A stretch of 64,000 nucleotides of DNA from JAFGXT01 sp963677165 (GTDB lineage Bacteria > Verrucomicrobiota > Lentisphaeria > Victivallales > SZUA-371), in NCBI GenBank assembly GCA_963677165.2, contig CAXXSX010000002.1, forward strand, positions 2,046,001 through 2,110,000, in the 5' to 3' direction. Position 1 is the stretch's first letter. Each line of letters begins with the position of its first letter. Positions 16,768 to 25,080 of the stretch are shown piece by piece. The notes under the pieces were generated by a model. That model ran no database searches. It was not told where the DNA came from and saw only the letters and a program-made list of their open reading frames with translations. The translations under genes were made by a program, and so were the position numbers.

Positions 16768-18464
16768 TGGGAAAGAAGGATTTATCCGAAAACGGTTCAG
16801 GAACAAACCGACTTGGTTTGATCATGGCCATTGTCTTTTATGTGATTTCTGTGGTGATGGTTGCCATTAATACTTCCAGTTCTTCTGCAATGATCGGTAA
16901 AAATGTCGAAACAATTACCATTGCTCACTGGCAGCTTGAAGATGGATTCCGTGAAGGTTTTGACGAAGCGATCAAGCAATACGAAGAAATAATGAAAGCC
17001 AGGGGCAGGAATGTGAAGATTATTCAAACTACCGTTCCGGTCCGTGGATATGCACAGTGGTTTATCACTCAGTTGATCAGCGGAGACCCCGCTGACATTA
17101 TTGAATTGAGCGGTTCATCACAACTTCACAATCAGTATTTTACCCCTCTGTCTAATTATATTTCAGAGCCGAACCCATATAATGAGGGAACTCCACTTGC
17201 GGGTATTCCATGGAAGGATACCTATATCGATGGTATGAACAGTGCTTTAGATACTACATACGCGGATTACTTCGGGGTAGGTACCTTTTTCCATGTGACT
17301 CGTGTATATGTAAATAAAAAACTTCTGAAAGAAGCTACCGGCAGCAGTAAAATGCCGAAAACTTTTGACGAATGGATGGATGACTGCCGGAAGCTGCGTG
17401 AGTACGGTAAAAAAACCGGACGACCGATTATTCCCATCGGGGTTCGCGGTTTCGACAAAGGTACTCTTAATAATTTGCTCCAGAAGTATTTTTCTCAGCT
17501 TAATGGTTATTTGGCCGATGATGGATCGGAATTCTGTTCCTCCGGAGTGAACGCTTACGAAATTTTTGACATGATGGCAAACAATAAAGTTGACCGTAAG
17601 CGGCTGCTCGAAGTTATTGATTTGATCAAAGAACTGGGTCTTAACTTCTGTAAGGGTTTTACTGCTACGGATTTAGAACAGACTAAATTCCTTTTCTTTA
17701 CCGGTAATGTCGGATTCTTCCCGGAAGGTACCTGGAATGCCTGGAGTATGGTCAACAACTCTCCATTTGAGGTCGAAGTAATCAATATTCCGGTGATTGG
17801 CCCAAATAATCGTTATTACAAGGATTTTACCGGACAGACTTCCGAGATGGGGGTTGGGGTTGGTGGAAAATTTGGAATTCCGAGGGCCAGCAAACATTTT
17901 GATTTGGCACTGGACTTTCTCCATTTTCTGACTTCATACAAAATGAACCAGTTGACTATGATGGTCTATTGCAAGTGGCCGCCGGCGGTTATCAAAGCTC
18001 AATATGAAGGACTGCTAAAAAAATTCAAGCCGATTGAGGGAGATGCCCGACGTCCGGTCAGTTTTCCGTTCAGTCTGGATAAGAAATCAAGAACCAAAAT
18101 GCTGGAGACTATTGAGAAAATCATTGTTGATGATATTGATGAGCCGACAAAATATTTCTGGGATATTTTTAAAGAGGATATTCCTTTTATCATCGAAGAA
18201 GCCGAAGAGGCTGAAAACAGTACGGAGCGGCAGTTTTTTGACATTGAAGGACAGCGGATTTGTATTGCTCTTGGTGGTCTGAATACAAATCTAAATGAGA
18301 TTGAGCGAAAGAAACTTAAAAAGCGTTATTCGATGTGTCTCGAAAATCTTGCGGTACGTGAAAAGCAGTATGAGCAGATTAAGCAAGGTTTAATTGCATT
18401 GAACCAACTTCAAGAAGAAGGGGCCTCCCTGTCGGAAGTATCCGCTGAAAAGGAGGTGAAGTAA
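16764..18464 (+). CDS. Membrane-anchored sugar-binding protein of an ABC importer
   Basis: A 566-residue family 1 extracellular solute-binding protein. Instead of a lipoprotein box it has one N-terminal membrane helix (about residues 18-36, LGLIMAIVFYVISVVMVAIN), so it is probably tethered on the periplasmic face. The binding-protein fold is visible in TITIAHWQLEDGFREGFDEA (about 51-70), in DPADIIELSGSSQLHNQYF and in FPEGTWNAWSMVNNSPFEV. The last 110 residues (about 455-566) form a charged helical extension absent from typical family members. Its own role is to bind oligosaccharide and dock on the two permeases encoded downstream. ATG at 16764 or the next codon could be the start. Confidence 0.85.
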   Translation: MMGKKDLSENGSGTNRLGLIMAIVFYVISVVMVAINTSSSSAMIGKNVETITIAHWQLEDGFREGFDEAIKQYEEIMKARGRNVKIIQTTVPVRGYAQWFITQLISGDPADIIELSGSSQLHNQYFTPLSNYISEPNPYNEGTPLAGIPWKDTYIDGMNSALDTTYADYFGVGTFFHVTRVYVNKKLLKEATGSSKMPKTFDEWMDDCRKLREYGKKTGRPIIPIGVRGFDKGTLNNLLQKYFSQLNGYLADDGSEFCSSGVNAYEIFDMMANNKVDRKRLLEVIDLIKELGLNFCKGFTATDLEQTKFLFFTGNVGFFPEGTWNAWSMVNNSPFEVEVINIPVIGPNNRYYKDFTGQTSEMGVGVGGKFGIPRASKHFDLALDFLHFLTSYKMNQLTMMVYCKWPPAVIKAQYEGLLKKFKPIEGDARRPVSFPFSLDKKSRTKMLETIEKIIVDDIDEPTKYFWDIFKEDIPFIIEEAEEAENSTERQFFDIEGQRICIALGGLNTNLNEIERKKLKKRYSMCLENLAVREKQYEQIKQGLIALNQLQEEGASLSEVSAEKEVK

Positions 18465-18465
18465 G

Positions 18466-19368
18466 ATGGCTATTGAAGTAACTGCAGGAAAATTGAAACA
18501 TTACTGGTCGGTATATCTACTGCTGGCAATTCCGTTATTGCTGGTGATGGTATTTAACTATTATCCGATTTTCAACGGATTTGTTCATATCTTCTACCGC
18601 TGGGACGGGGATATGATCGAAGAATTCACCGGATTTGAAAACCTGATCAAGGTCTGGCATGATACGGACCTCTGGAAATCATTTATCGTGGTTGGGATAT
18701 TTATTGTTTCCAACCTGTTCAAAATGATTATTCCGATCATGGCTGCGGTGGTGCTGCATCACGTGATGAATGATCGAGCCAATTATATTTATCGGGTGAT
18801 GTTCGTAATTCCGATGGTGGTACCGATGATGGTCGGTTTTCTGATGTGGAAATATTTTTATGAACCGAACGCCGGGGTTTTGAATAATATTCTGCGTGTG
18901 CTGGGGATTATCGAACCGACTGAGATTATTCAGTGGCTGTCGAATGTGAAACTGGTGATCCCGTCTTTGATCTTTGCTAATTTTCCCTGGGTTGGTGCCT
19001 TCGGGGTGCTGATCTATCTGGCCGGATTACAGAACATCTCACAAGATATTTATGAAGCTGCTGATATTGACGGAGCCGGACCGATTCGCATTTTCTGGCA
19101 GATTGAACTGCCGCTGATCATGACTCAGGTACGTATCAATCTTGTATTGATGATAATTGGTACAATTCAACAGTGGCAGAACGTATACTTGTTTGTAGGG
19201 GAATCCGGTGGACCGAATGGCGTTGCCACAATTCCTGGACTGCTGGTCTTTCGCGAAGCGTTTAGCCGTGGATATTTCGGTTACGGTTGTGCAGTTGGTT
19301 TCCTGTTGTTCCTGGTCACTCTGATATTGACCTTCTTCAACAATAAATTCGTTAGAACCAAGAAGTAA
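18466..19368 (+). CDS. ABC sugar importer permease, MalF/UgpA type
   Basis: A 300-residue protein with six predicted membrane helices and the coupling motif EAADIDGAGPIRIFWQIELP (EAA loop, about 196-215), which contacts the ATPase. The short length and N-terminus (YWSVYLLLAIPLLLVMVFNYYP) match UgpA/MalF-type permeases of the CUT1 family. AAGGAGGTG, an almost perfect ribosome site, lies in the end of the binding-protein gene. The second permease lies 498 bases downstream because a foreign cassette has entered between them. No ATPase gene is in the cluster, so a shared MsiK-type ATPase encoded elsewhere is likely. Confidence 0.92.
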   Translation: MAIEVTAGKLKHYWSVYLLLAIPLLLVMVFNYYPIFNGFVHIFYRWDGDMIEEFTGFENLIKVWHDTDLWKSFIVVGIFIVSNLFKMIIPIMAAVVLHHVMNDRANYIYRVMFVIPMVVPMMVGFLMWKYFYEPNAGVLNNILRVLGIIEPTEIIQWLSNVKLVIPSLIFANFPWVGAFGVLIYLAGLQNISQDIYEAADIDGAGPIRIFWQIELPLIMTQVRINLVLMIIGTIQQWQNVYLFVGESGGPNGVATIPGLLVFREAFSRGYFGYGCAVGFLLFLVTLILTFFNNKFVRTKK

Positions 19369-19375
19369 TATTCAT

Positions 19376-19391
19376 CACGAAGGACACGAAG
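19376..19391 (+). repeat. Left CACGAAG-type end of the GxxExxY cassette
   Basis: CACGAAGGACACGAAG, two CACGAAG units separated by GA. It is inverted relative to the array at 19814-19843, so the two flank the GxxExxY relic like inverted terminal repeats. It begins 8 bases past the permease stop codon. Confidence 0.7.
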
Positions 19392-19403
19392 ATTTTTATG
19401 AAA

Positions 19404-19778
19404 TTAATATACAAAGCGCTTAAGACCATCTTTAAGCCGAAGCTCATTGAAATTAATGAGAAATCCGGTTTTGATATTGGACAGTTTCATGTAAGTCAGC
19501 AATTGGGCTTAGTGAAGCGGAAGGAGTTGCTTCACAGCTTTAAGTTCGAGAATTATCTGATTTTCAACCAGTACATCAATCCGGTAACCGCAGTTAAGGC
19601 AAATTCCCTTGTATTCAACCGGCAAAGCCTTTTGAAGTTCAAAACGAATGTCTTGTCTGGAAAACTAATAAGCAAGGCATTGTTCATAAGTGGATTTCAG
19701 CAAGCCTGGGCCAAGGTGTTTATGAACTTCAATCGCACAGCCGATTATTTTATTGGAAATATCATTAAAAGTTTTCAT
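19404..19778 (-). pseudogene. GxxExxY-family protein gene with two in-frame nonsense codons
   Basis: Read on the minus strand from ATG 19778 this gives 124 codons in one unbroken frame except for two stops. The N-terminal part reads NKIIGCAIEVHKHLGPGLLK, then STYEQCLAY, the defining GxxExxY signature (PF13366). Codon 38 is TAG (19665-19667) and codon 90 is TAA (19509-19511); both sit where family members have glutamate (GAG, GAA), so each is explained by one G-to-T change. Past the first stop the frame continues with FELQKALPVEYKGICLNC and ILELKAVKQLLPLH, and after the second with AQLLTYMKLSNIKTGFLIN, all family-like. The fact that the frame has no indel suggests recent decay. It is flanked by inverted CACGAAG arrays and lies antisense inside an ABC operon. 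The family's function is unknown; a nuclease-like fold has been suggested. Confidence 0.9.
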
Positions 19779-19813
19779 ACGTTAAAATTACCCTTGAAAA
19801 ATATTTTTTCAAC

Positions 19814-19843
19814 CCTTCGTGGTTCTTCGTGCTCTTCGTGGTA
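19814..19843 (-). repeat. Right CACGAAG-type end of the GxxExxY cassette
   Basis: On the minus strand this reads CCACGAAGAGCACGAAG then AACCACGAAGG: three CACGAAG units about ten bases apart. It matches the left array in inverted orientation and ends 23 bases before the malG-type gene, whose ribosome site (GGAG at 19855-19858) is intact. Confidence 0.7.
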
Positions 19844-19866
19844 TCAAAAAAATCTGGAGATAAATC

Positions 19867-20694
19867 ATGGCTAGAAAAGCAAGTAAGTTCTCGGAAATAT
19901 GCAAACATATCTTTTTGTGGTGCATATATATCTTTACCTTTCTTCCGCTGTATCTGATGATAACCATATCGTTGAAGGATAATCAGCAGTTTGCGCTGAA
20001 TCCGTGGTTTCCGGCCCCGCCGTTTCACTGGGGTAATTATATTGTCGGATGGCATCATATTGGAGACAAGATATTCAACACTGCATTCATCGCGTTCACC
20101 ACCACTGGATTGGCAATAGCAATTGCTATTCTTGGTGCGTTTTTCTTTGCACGCTACAAGATGCCGGGATCGAAGTTTCTGTTCTTCGTGTTTATGCTCC
20201 TGATGATGTACCCGGGGGTGGCGAATATGGTCCCAAGCTTTAAACTGGTGACTGCTCTGGGGCTTTATAACTCTCACTGGGCATTGATTATTACCGGGGT
20301 TGCCAGCGCTCAGGCGTTTACGATTTATGTGCTGCGAAATTTTATTGAAGATATTCCGCAGGATCTGTTTGATGCGGTGGAAATCGACGGGGGTTCGATT
20401 ATCCATCAGATTTGGCACGTGGTCATTCCGATGTCTATGCCAATTATTGGTACGCTGGCGATCCTGCGTATCATTGGAGTTTGGAATAACTTTGTTGGTC
20501 CGCTGTTGTATCTGCGCGACAACAAACTTCAGGTGATCGCGGTGGCCCTGCTTCATCTCGAAGGAGAGTATACCAAAAACTGGGGTGAATTAATGGCTGG
20601 TTATACCATCGCTTCCATTCCGTTGATCATTATGTTTTTGTTTTGCATGCGACTATTCGTTCGCGGACTTTCAGCCGGTGCCATCAAAGGCTAA
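19867..20694 (+). CDS. ABC sugar importer permease, MalG/UgpE type
   Basis: A 275-residue protein with six membrane helices, N-terminus FLPLYLMITISLKDNQQFALNPWFP (split over about 19-45) and coupling loop DAVEIDGGSIIHQIWHVVIP (about 163-182). These are typical of the second permease of CUT1 importers, where the N-terminal TISLK-x-x-x-[EQ]-F region is characteristic. It partners with the permease at 18466-19368. GGAG lies 8 bases before the start, and this ribosome site survived the cassette insertion. Translation of this gene after insertion may depend on transcription passing through the cassette. Confidence 0.92.
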   Translation: MARKASKFSEICKHIFLWCIYIFTFLPLYLMITISLKDNQQFALNPWFPAPPFHWGNYIVGWHHIGDKIFNTAFIAFTTTGLAIAIAILGAFFFARYKMPGSKFLFFVFMLLMMYPGVANMVPSFKLVTALGLYNSHWALIITGVASAQAFTIYVLRNFIEDIPQDLFDAVEIDGGSIIHQIWHVVIPMSMPIIGTLAILRIIGVWNNFVGPLLYLRDNKLQVIAVALLHLEGEYTKNWGELMAGYTIASIPLIIMFLFCMRLFVRGLSAGAIKG

Positions 20695-21012
20695 CCGGTT
20701 TTAGCAGCAAATTGTTTTTTAACGGCTGCCGGATTAAAAAGGTTTTCATGCGTCTCCTCGTCATGAAAGCCCGGGCGACTCCGGCAGCTTTTTTTTATCT
20801 GTATTCAAAACATAAAAAAATTGTCTTTACCCTTTATGCAGTGTATATTCATTGGTTTGAATAAATTATAGTAAATTTGTATCGTTGCTGTCCGCGATAT
20901 TGAAGGCTGGAAAATTGAACTCAATGTGTTTTTTTCGCTTCTATGGTGCACGGTTAAAACGGTACTAACGTTATCAGTTGTATGGATATATAAACAGGAA
21001 TCTTGAATAATC
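20695..21012. other. Intergenic region between the ABC operon and tsaD
   Basis: This 318-base gap holds the nested terminator (20725-20796) and then about 215 bases of AT-rich sequence upstream of tsaD. The only structure noted there is an AACGTTATCAG-like stretch near 20963. A ribosome site (AGGAATCTTG) is near 20995. No gene seen. Confidence 0.5.
20725..20796 (+). terminator. Long nested terminator after the sugar ABC operon
   Basis: GCTGCCGG (20725-20732) pairs with CCGGCAGC (20781-20788) and is followed directly by eight T. Inside the 48-base loop, TTTCATG (20744-20750) pairs with CATGAAA (20762-20768). This gives a two-storey hairpin rather than a simple stem, and it ends about 100 bases after the malG-type stop. 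It looks like an intrinsic terminator; the internal stem could also be the folded 3' end of a small RNA. Confidence 0.8.
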
Positions 21013-22089
21013 ATGTCATTGATACTAGGCATTGAAAGCAGTTGCGATGAAACGTCTGCCGCAGTCGTGGAAGATGGGTCGCGGGTATTAAGCAACGCAG
21101 TGGCTTCTCAGATTCGCAAGCACGCTCCTTATGGCGGTGTGGTTCCGGAGCTTGCCGCGCGTGAACATCTTAAAGCTATGGAGCCAATCGTCAGTCAGGC
21201 TCTGAAGGACGCAGGTAAATCATTAAAAGACATTGATGCGATTGCCGCGACAACTGGTCCGGGATTGCTTCCGGCTTTGTTGGTCGGCGTAAACTATGCC
21301 AAAGGTCTGGCGGCTGGAAATAATTTACCGTTTATCGGCATTAATCACTTTATTGCCCATATTTATGCTACATTTCTTGACTCAGGGATTGAGCAGTTGC
21401 GTGATCCGTCTTTGTATCCGTTGCTGGCTCTTGTTGTTTCCGGTGGTCATACTGCTTTGGTTCTGGTTTCAGACAAGGGCGAGGCTACTATCGTGGGAAC
21501 CACAATAGATGATGCAGCTGGAGAGGCGCTTGATAAAGCGTCTAAGCTTCTTGGACTTGGATATCCCGGCGGGCCGGTTATTGAGAAAACCGGTACCAAA
21601 GGTAACAATCAGGCATATGACTTTCCGAGACCCCTGACTGGAACCTCAGGCAAGGCGGTGCCGGAAGAACATAAATACAATTTTAGTTTCAGCGGTATCA
21701 AAACTTCTCTGCTTTACCACTGTAAGCGTCTTGGCGGTGATGAAATAAAACTCAGCGATACCGAGATGTTTGATACGGTTGCTTCATATCAGGAAGCAGT
21801 GGTTGATGTTCTGGTGAAAAAGACACTCAAGGCGGCAAAGGAGCTGAACGCGTCGTCGATTGTTCTCAGCGGCGGAGTTGCTTGCAACGGTGTATTGCGT
21901 CAGCGTTTGGAGGACTTGACTCCCAAACGGGTCAAATTATTTTTGTCTCCCAAGAAATATTGTACCGATAACGCGGCAATGGTAGCCGGGTTGGCATACC
22001 ATCATTTGCGTAAAGGCATGACTGATCCGTTGACCGCCGATGCTTACGCGAGGTTGCCGCACATCAGTAAGGTGCCGTTTACCGACTGA
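21013..22089 (+). CDS. tsaD: tRNA N6-adenosine threonylcarbamoyltransferase TsaD
   Basis: A 358-residue protein. TsaD transfers the threonylcarbamoyl group to A37 of ANN-decoding tRNAs, with TsaB and TsaE as partners. The ASKHA fold is evident: GIESSCDETSAAVVEDG (6-22), PELAAREHLKAM (45-56), metal-binding His in NHFIAHIYA (H112 and H116), VVSGGHTALV (about 139-148), and SGGVACNGVLRQRL near 283. The length matches E. coli. No tsaB is visible here. Followed 26 bases later by a HAD phosphatase on the same strand. Confidence 0.96.
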   Translation: MSLILGIESSCDETSAAVVEDGSRVLSNAVASQIRKHAPYGGVVPELAAREHLKAMEPIVSQALKDAGKSLKDIDAIAATTGPGLLPALLVGVNYAKGLAAGNNLPFIGINHFIAHIYATFLDSGIEQLRDPSLYPLLALVVSGGHTALVLVSDKGEATIVGTTIDDAAGEALDKASKLLGLGYPGGPVIEKTGTKGNNQAYDFPRPLTGTSGKAVPEEHKYNFSFSGIKTSLLYHCKRLGGDEIKLSDTEMFDTVASYQEAVVDVLVKKTLKAAKELNASSIVLSGGVACNGVLRQRLEDLTPKRVKLFLSPKKYCTDNAAMVAGLAYHHLRKGMTDPLTADAYARLPHISKVPFTD

Positions 22090-22115
22090 CAACCCAATAA
22101 TCAGGTTTTTTTATT

Positions 22116-22757
22116 ATGGATTTTTGTATGATTTTTGACTTGGACGGGACATTGATTGATTCCCGGGCCGATTTGACTACCGGTGTGAATTTGATGCGCA
22201 AGCATTATGGTCTGGAGCCGTTAACTATTGAAATCGTTACTACTTATGTGGGTAATGGAACCAGGAAGTTGTGTGAACGGTCAATTGCCGGTACTGATAT
22301 TGATATTGAAGAGGCTTTGCCGATGATGAAGGGATTTTATCAGGAGCATTTGTTGGATCAGACCGCTCTTTATGAAGGGGTTGAGGATGGCTTGAGAAAA
22401 CTGTATAAGCTTGGTGTGCCAATGGCTGTTGTTACTAATAAGCCCAAACCGCCAACCCAGGCAATTCTGGAAAAACTCAAAGTGTCTGATCTCTTTGTTC
22501 ATATTATTGGAAGCGGACAGGAGTTTGAACTGAAACCGGCTCCCGACGCATTGAATTATGTGATTCGATCTACTGGTTGTGAGGCCGCAAAGAGTTTAAT
22601 GGTGGGGGATAACTACACCGATCTTGAGTCCGGTAGGCGCGCTGGAATGCGCAATGCCTACTGTAACTATGGATTTGGGCATACAAACGGCGAAAATTAT
22701 GAATTTGCGGTTGACTCTTTTGGAGAACTGGTTGAAAAGGTTTCAAAAATGCTGTAA
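22116..22757 (+). CDS. gph: HAD-family phosphoglycolate phosphatase-like hydrolase
   Basis: This 213-residue hydrolase has HAD motif I FDLDGTLIDSRAD (7-19; nucleophile Asp8), motif II VVTNKP (about 104-109), motif III Lys in ELKPAPDALNYV (about 138-149), and motif IV VGDNYTDLESGRRAGM (about 161-176). The all-helical cap lies between motif I and II. It fits phosphoglycolate phosphatase (detoxifies 2-phosphoglycolate from DNA repair) but related HAD phosphatases share the same motifs, so the substrate is not certain. Probably co-transcribed with tsaD. Confidence 0.8.
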   Translation: MDFCMIFDLDGTLIDSRADLTTGVNLMRKHYGLEPLTIEIVTTYVGNGTRKLCERSIAGTDIDIEEALPMMKGFYQEHLLDQTALYEGVEDGLRKLYKLGVPMAVVTNKPKPPTQAILEKLKVSDLFVHIIGSGQEFELKPAPDALNYVIRSTGCEAAKSLMVGDNYTDLESGRRAGMRNAYCNYGFGHTNGENYEFAVDSFGELVEKVSKML

Positions 22758-22800
22758 AATATTATTATCTTAATTTATCCAGACTGCATGAGGAGTTGGT

Positions 22801-23223
22801 TTGAAGCTTAGTAAGATTCAGGGAAAAATAATCAGATATGCTGCGGCTGCGATTTTTGCGGGAGTGCTGATCGCATGCGGATGGACCGCATATATCGCGG
22901 GACATTTGTATAAAGATGCCGGAATCATTACGATTGTTAACCGTTCCTCTCTGCCGATAAAAAAGGTTACCCTTGAAAATGCCGGACGCGTTTATGAAGG
23001 TGATCAGATCAAATCAGGCGACAGCGGACAAGTAATCTTTAAAACTATTAATCGCGGAACAAAAGTAAGAGTCTTTTTTTCGGACGGAAGTTCCAGTCTA
23101 ATTGGTTTTGAGTGTGATAATACCATTACGGCTTATCGTCAACACCTTGTAATTGATGATAAAAAAATGACTCTTGGCAAACCGGCGTCAGGCACTGTTC
23201 ACGTTCCAGCCCCACGGAACTGA
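22801..23223 (+). CDS. Single-pass membrane protein of unknown function
   Basis: I do not recognise this 140-residue protein. It has a lysine-rich start, one membrane helix (about 13-33, AAAAIFAGVLIACGWTAYIAG) and a soluble beta-rich domain outside (about 40-125) with IVNRSSLPIKKVTLENAG, a pattern that resembles small immunoglobulin-like or carboxypeptidase-regulatory-like sandwiches. TTG is the only usable start: AGGAG lies 5 bases before it, and the upstream ATG at 22789 runs into a stop. It is 43 bases after the phosphatase and on the same strand, so it may belong to that unit. Confidence 0.6.
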   Translation: MKLSKIQGKIIRYAAAAIFAGVLIACGWTAYIAGHLYKDAGIITIVNRSSLPIKKVTLENAGRVYEGDQIKSGDSGQVIFKTINRGTKVRVFFSDGSSSLIGFECDNTITAYRQHLVIDDKKMTLGKPASGTVHVPAPRN

Positions 23224-23297
23224 TCACCACGAAGATTCCCTTAAGTTTTAAGTAACGATTGCGAAGCAATTCCTTCACGGCAGCAACGCAACTCTAA

Positions 23298-23960
23298 CTA
23301 GTAGCCGTAAACTTCGTTGTTGAGGCGGTCGAAGAAATCGTGCATGTACTCTGCTCGTTTTTCCGCAAGCTTTTTACCGGATTCGGTCAGCATACGATTG
23401 GGGACGTCACGGAGTTTTACCAGATATTCGCGGTATGCAGAGTCGTTATTGCTGTACTCTTTTGAGTTGATCGCCTCTTCTCTGGTGTTGTGAAGCCGGG
23501 CTCCGATGCGTCCCGCAAAGTGAAAGGCGCGTCCGATTCCGACGGCTCCGATGGAGTCGAGCTTATCGGCATCGTAAACAATTTTATCTTCAATCGAACG
23601 CGGACGATGATTGCCGCGATAGCGATGACGATGGATTACTTTTGAAACTTTGGTCAGGAATTCCTGGTTGGTAATACCGAAGTCGGAAAGAATGGTTACG
23701 GCGTTGGCGGCACCGAGGGCGGCATGGCATATCTGGCCCTTTGAGTTCATTTCTTCGGGACGGGCGATGTCGTGCAAAAGGGCACCCAGACGAATCACTT
23801 CAATATTTCCGTTGTGCTCCATCTCATAAAGTGTAATGGCATTGTTATATACCCGCATGGTGTGATCCATATCATGGCATCCTGGTGCTGAGGAAAGATG
23901 TTTCTCCACAAACTTGCGGATTTCTTCAAACAGTTCTTCTGACACAAATCTTTTTTGCAT
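23298..23960 (-). CDS. HD-domain metal-dependent phosphohydrolase
   Basis: A 220-residue protein of the HD superfamily. Metal ligands are visible in HDMDHTMRV (His29-x2-His33) and GALLHDIARPE (His-Asp at about 64-65), with a conserved Asp in IVYDADKLDSIGAVGIGR. The spacing matches YedJ/uridine-cytidylate-like HD hydrolases of this size. The substrate cannot be told. The gene lies 13 bases after obg on the same strand, and the two are probably co-transcribed. Confidence 0.85.
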   Translation of the reverse strand: MQKRFVSEELFEEIRKFVEKHLSSAPGCHDMDHTMRVYNNAITLYEMEHNGNIEVIRLGALLHDIARPEEMNSKGQICHAALGAANAVTILSDFGITNQEFLTKVSKVIHRHRYRGNHRPRSIEDKIVYDADKLDSIGAVGIGRAFHFAGRIGARLHNTREEAINSKEYSNNDSAYREYLVKLRDVPNRMLTESGKKLAEKRAEYMHDFFDRLNNEVYGY

Positions 23961-23973
23961 ACATCATGATCCG

Positions 23974-24993
23974 TTAATAGTAGTCCGGCCGTGCATTAAG
24001 CTCGTCCAGCAGTGTTTTTAGCCTCTCAATCAGGGCTTCTTCGCTTTCATCAGTTGAGGCACTGATCGGAATTATTTCCAAGTTGGTAACCAGTCCTGAT
24101 TCCTTGAGTAGTTCGAGGTTTTCCTTGCTCGGTTCAAGATCCATTTTATTTGCGATTATTACACAGGGACGTTCACTGAGTCCTTTCATGTAAAGTTCAA
24201 GTTCTTCGCGCAGATGTTCCAGGTCTTCCCATGGAGTTCGACCATCGACTCCACCCATATCCAGTACATAAGCCAGCATTCTGGTTCGTTCAATATGACG
24301 CAGGAACGCGTGCCCCAAGCCCACATTGTCATGCGCTCCGTCGATCAGTCCGGGGATGTCTGCTACGGTCATTTGCGTGAAGTCATCAAAAGAAATTGCT
24401 CCGATAATCGGATGCAGCGTGGTAAACGGGTACGGAGCCACTTTGGGCTGGGCCTTGGAAATTCGTCCGAGCAGAGTTGATTTACCGGCATTCGGGAAAC
24501 CCACCAGACCGATATCGGCAATGGTCTTCAGCTCCAGTGCAATTCTACGTTCTTCTCCGAGTTCGCCTTCTTCGCACTGGCGCGGGGCACGGTTTACACT
24601 GGATACGAATCTGGCGTTGCCGCGTCCTCCGCGTCCGCCCTTCGCTATAACGAATTTTACTCCGGGTTTTGCCAGGTCCACAATAAATTCCCCGGTATCG
24701 GCATCGGTCAGAACTGTTCCGGCAGGAACTTTTATAATTTTATTATCGCCACGGCGTCCGTGCAGATTTTTCCCTTTGCCGTGAGGACCGCTGTCGGCGC
24801 GAAAGTGTCGGTTGTAGACATAGGACACCAGACTCTGTTCTCCTTGAGCGGTTTCGATGATGACATCGCCGCCGCTGCCGCCGTCACCGCCGTCGGGACC
24901 GCCTTTCGGAACAAATTTTTCTCTGCGGAAACTGCAACAGCCGTTGCCGCCGTCACCACCTTTTACGGTAATTGTTGCCTTATCTACAAACAT
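23974..24993 (-). CDS. obg: GTPase Obg/CgtA
   Basis: A 339-residue protein. The N-terminal Obg domain is glycine-rich (TVKGGDGGNGCCSFRREKFV, then PKGGPDGGDGGSGGD; residues about 7-45). The GTPase domain starts near 155 with GLVGFPNAGKSTLLGRISKA (P-loop), followed by TTLHPIIG (G2), DIPGLIDGAHDN (G3) and NKMDL (G4). No C-terminal OCT domain is present, which is also true of E. coli CgtA to a degree. Obg binds the 50S subunit, with roles in ribosome assembly and stress. rpmA lies upstream on the same strand, separated by a terminator. Confidence 0.95.
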   Translation of the reverse strand: MFVDKATITVKGGDGGNGCCSFRREKFVPKGGPDGGDGGSGGDVIIETAQGEQSLVSYVYNRHFRADSGPHGKGKNLHGRRGDNKIIKVPAGTVLTDADTGEFIVDLAKPGVKFVIAKGGRGGRGNARFVSSVNRAPRQCEEGELGEERRIALELKTIADIGLVGFPNAGKSTLLGRISKAQPKVAPYPFTTLHPIIGAISFDDFTQMTVADIPGLIDGAHDNVGLGHAFLRHIERTRMLAYVLDMGGVDGRTPWEDLEHLREELELYMKGLSERPCVIIANKMDLEPSKENLELLKESGLVTNLEIIPISASTDESEEALIERLKTLLDELNARPDYY

Positions 24994-25017
24994 ATCGGAA
25001 ATGCCCTGCTTTATTGT

Positions 25018-25046
25018 GTAAAAAAAAAGTCCCGCTAGCGGGACTT
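25018..25046 (-). terminator. Terminator between rpmA and obg
   Basis: A perfect 20-base palindrome AAGTCCCGCTAGCGGGACTT, followed on the minus strand by a run of ten T. It ends 25 bases before the obg ATG. It should reduce, perhaps partially, transcription from rpmA into obg; the palindrome with A-rich side on the other strand is not followed by T on plus. Confidence 0.85.
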
Positions 25047-25080
25047 ATATAAAACTAACTAAATATGGTCTGATGCAGAC

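Noticed and set aside
19398..19874. 158-codon plus-strand frame spanning the GxxExxY cassette
   Set aside because: Open only because the minus-strand gene is coding; translated product is low-complexity and ends inside the malG-type start. The minus-strand reading has the family signature.
19765..20556. 263-codon minus-strand frame opposite the malG-type gene
   Set aside because: His/Arg/Gln-rich antisense shadow over a membrane-protein gene, starting inside its coding region.
23224..23297. CACGAAG-like word and ATTGC-GAA-GCAAT hairpin between the 22801 gene and the HD gene
   Set aside because: Only one unit of the repeat and a 5-bp stem; too short to claim another GxxExxY relic or terminator.
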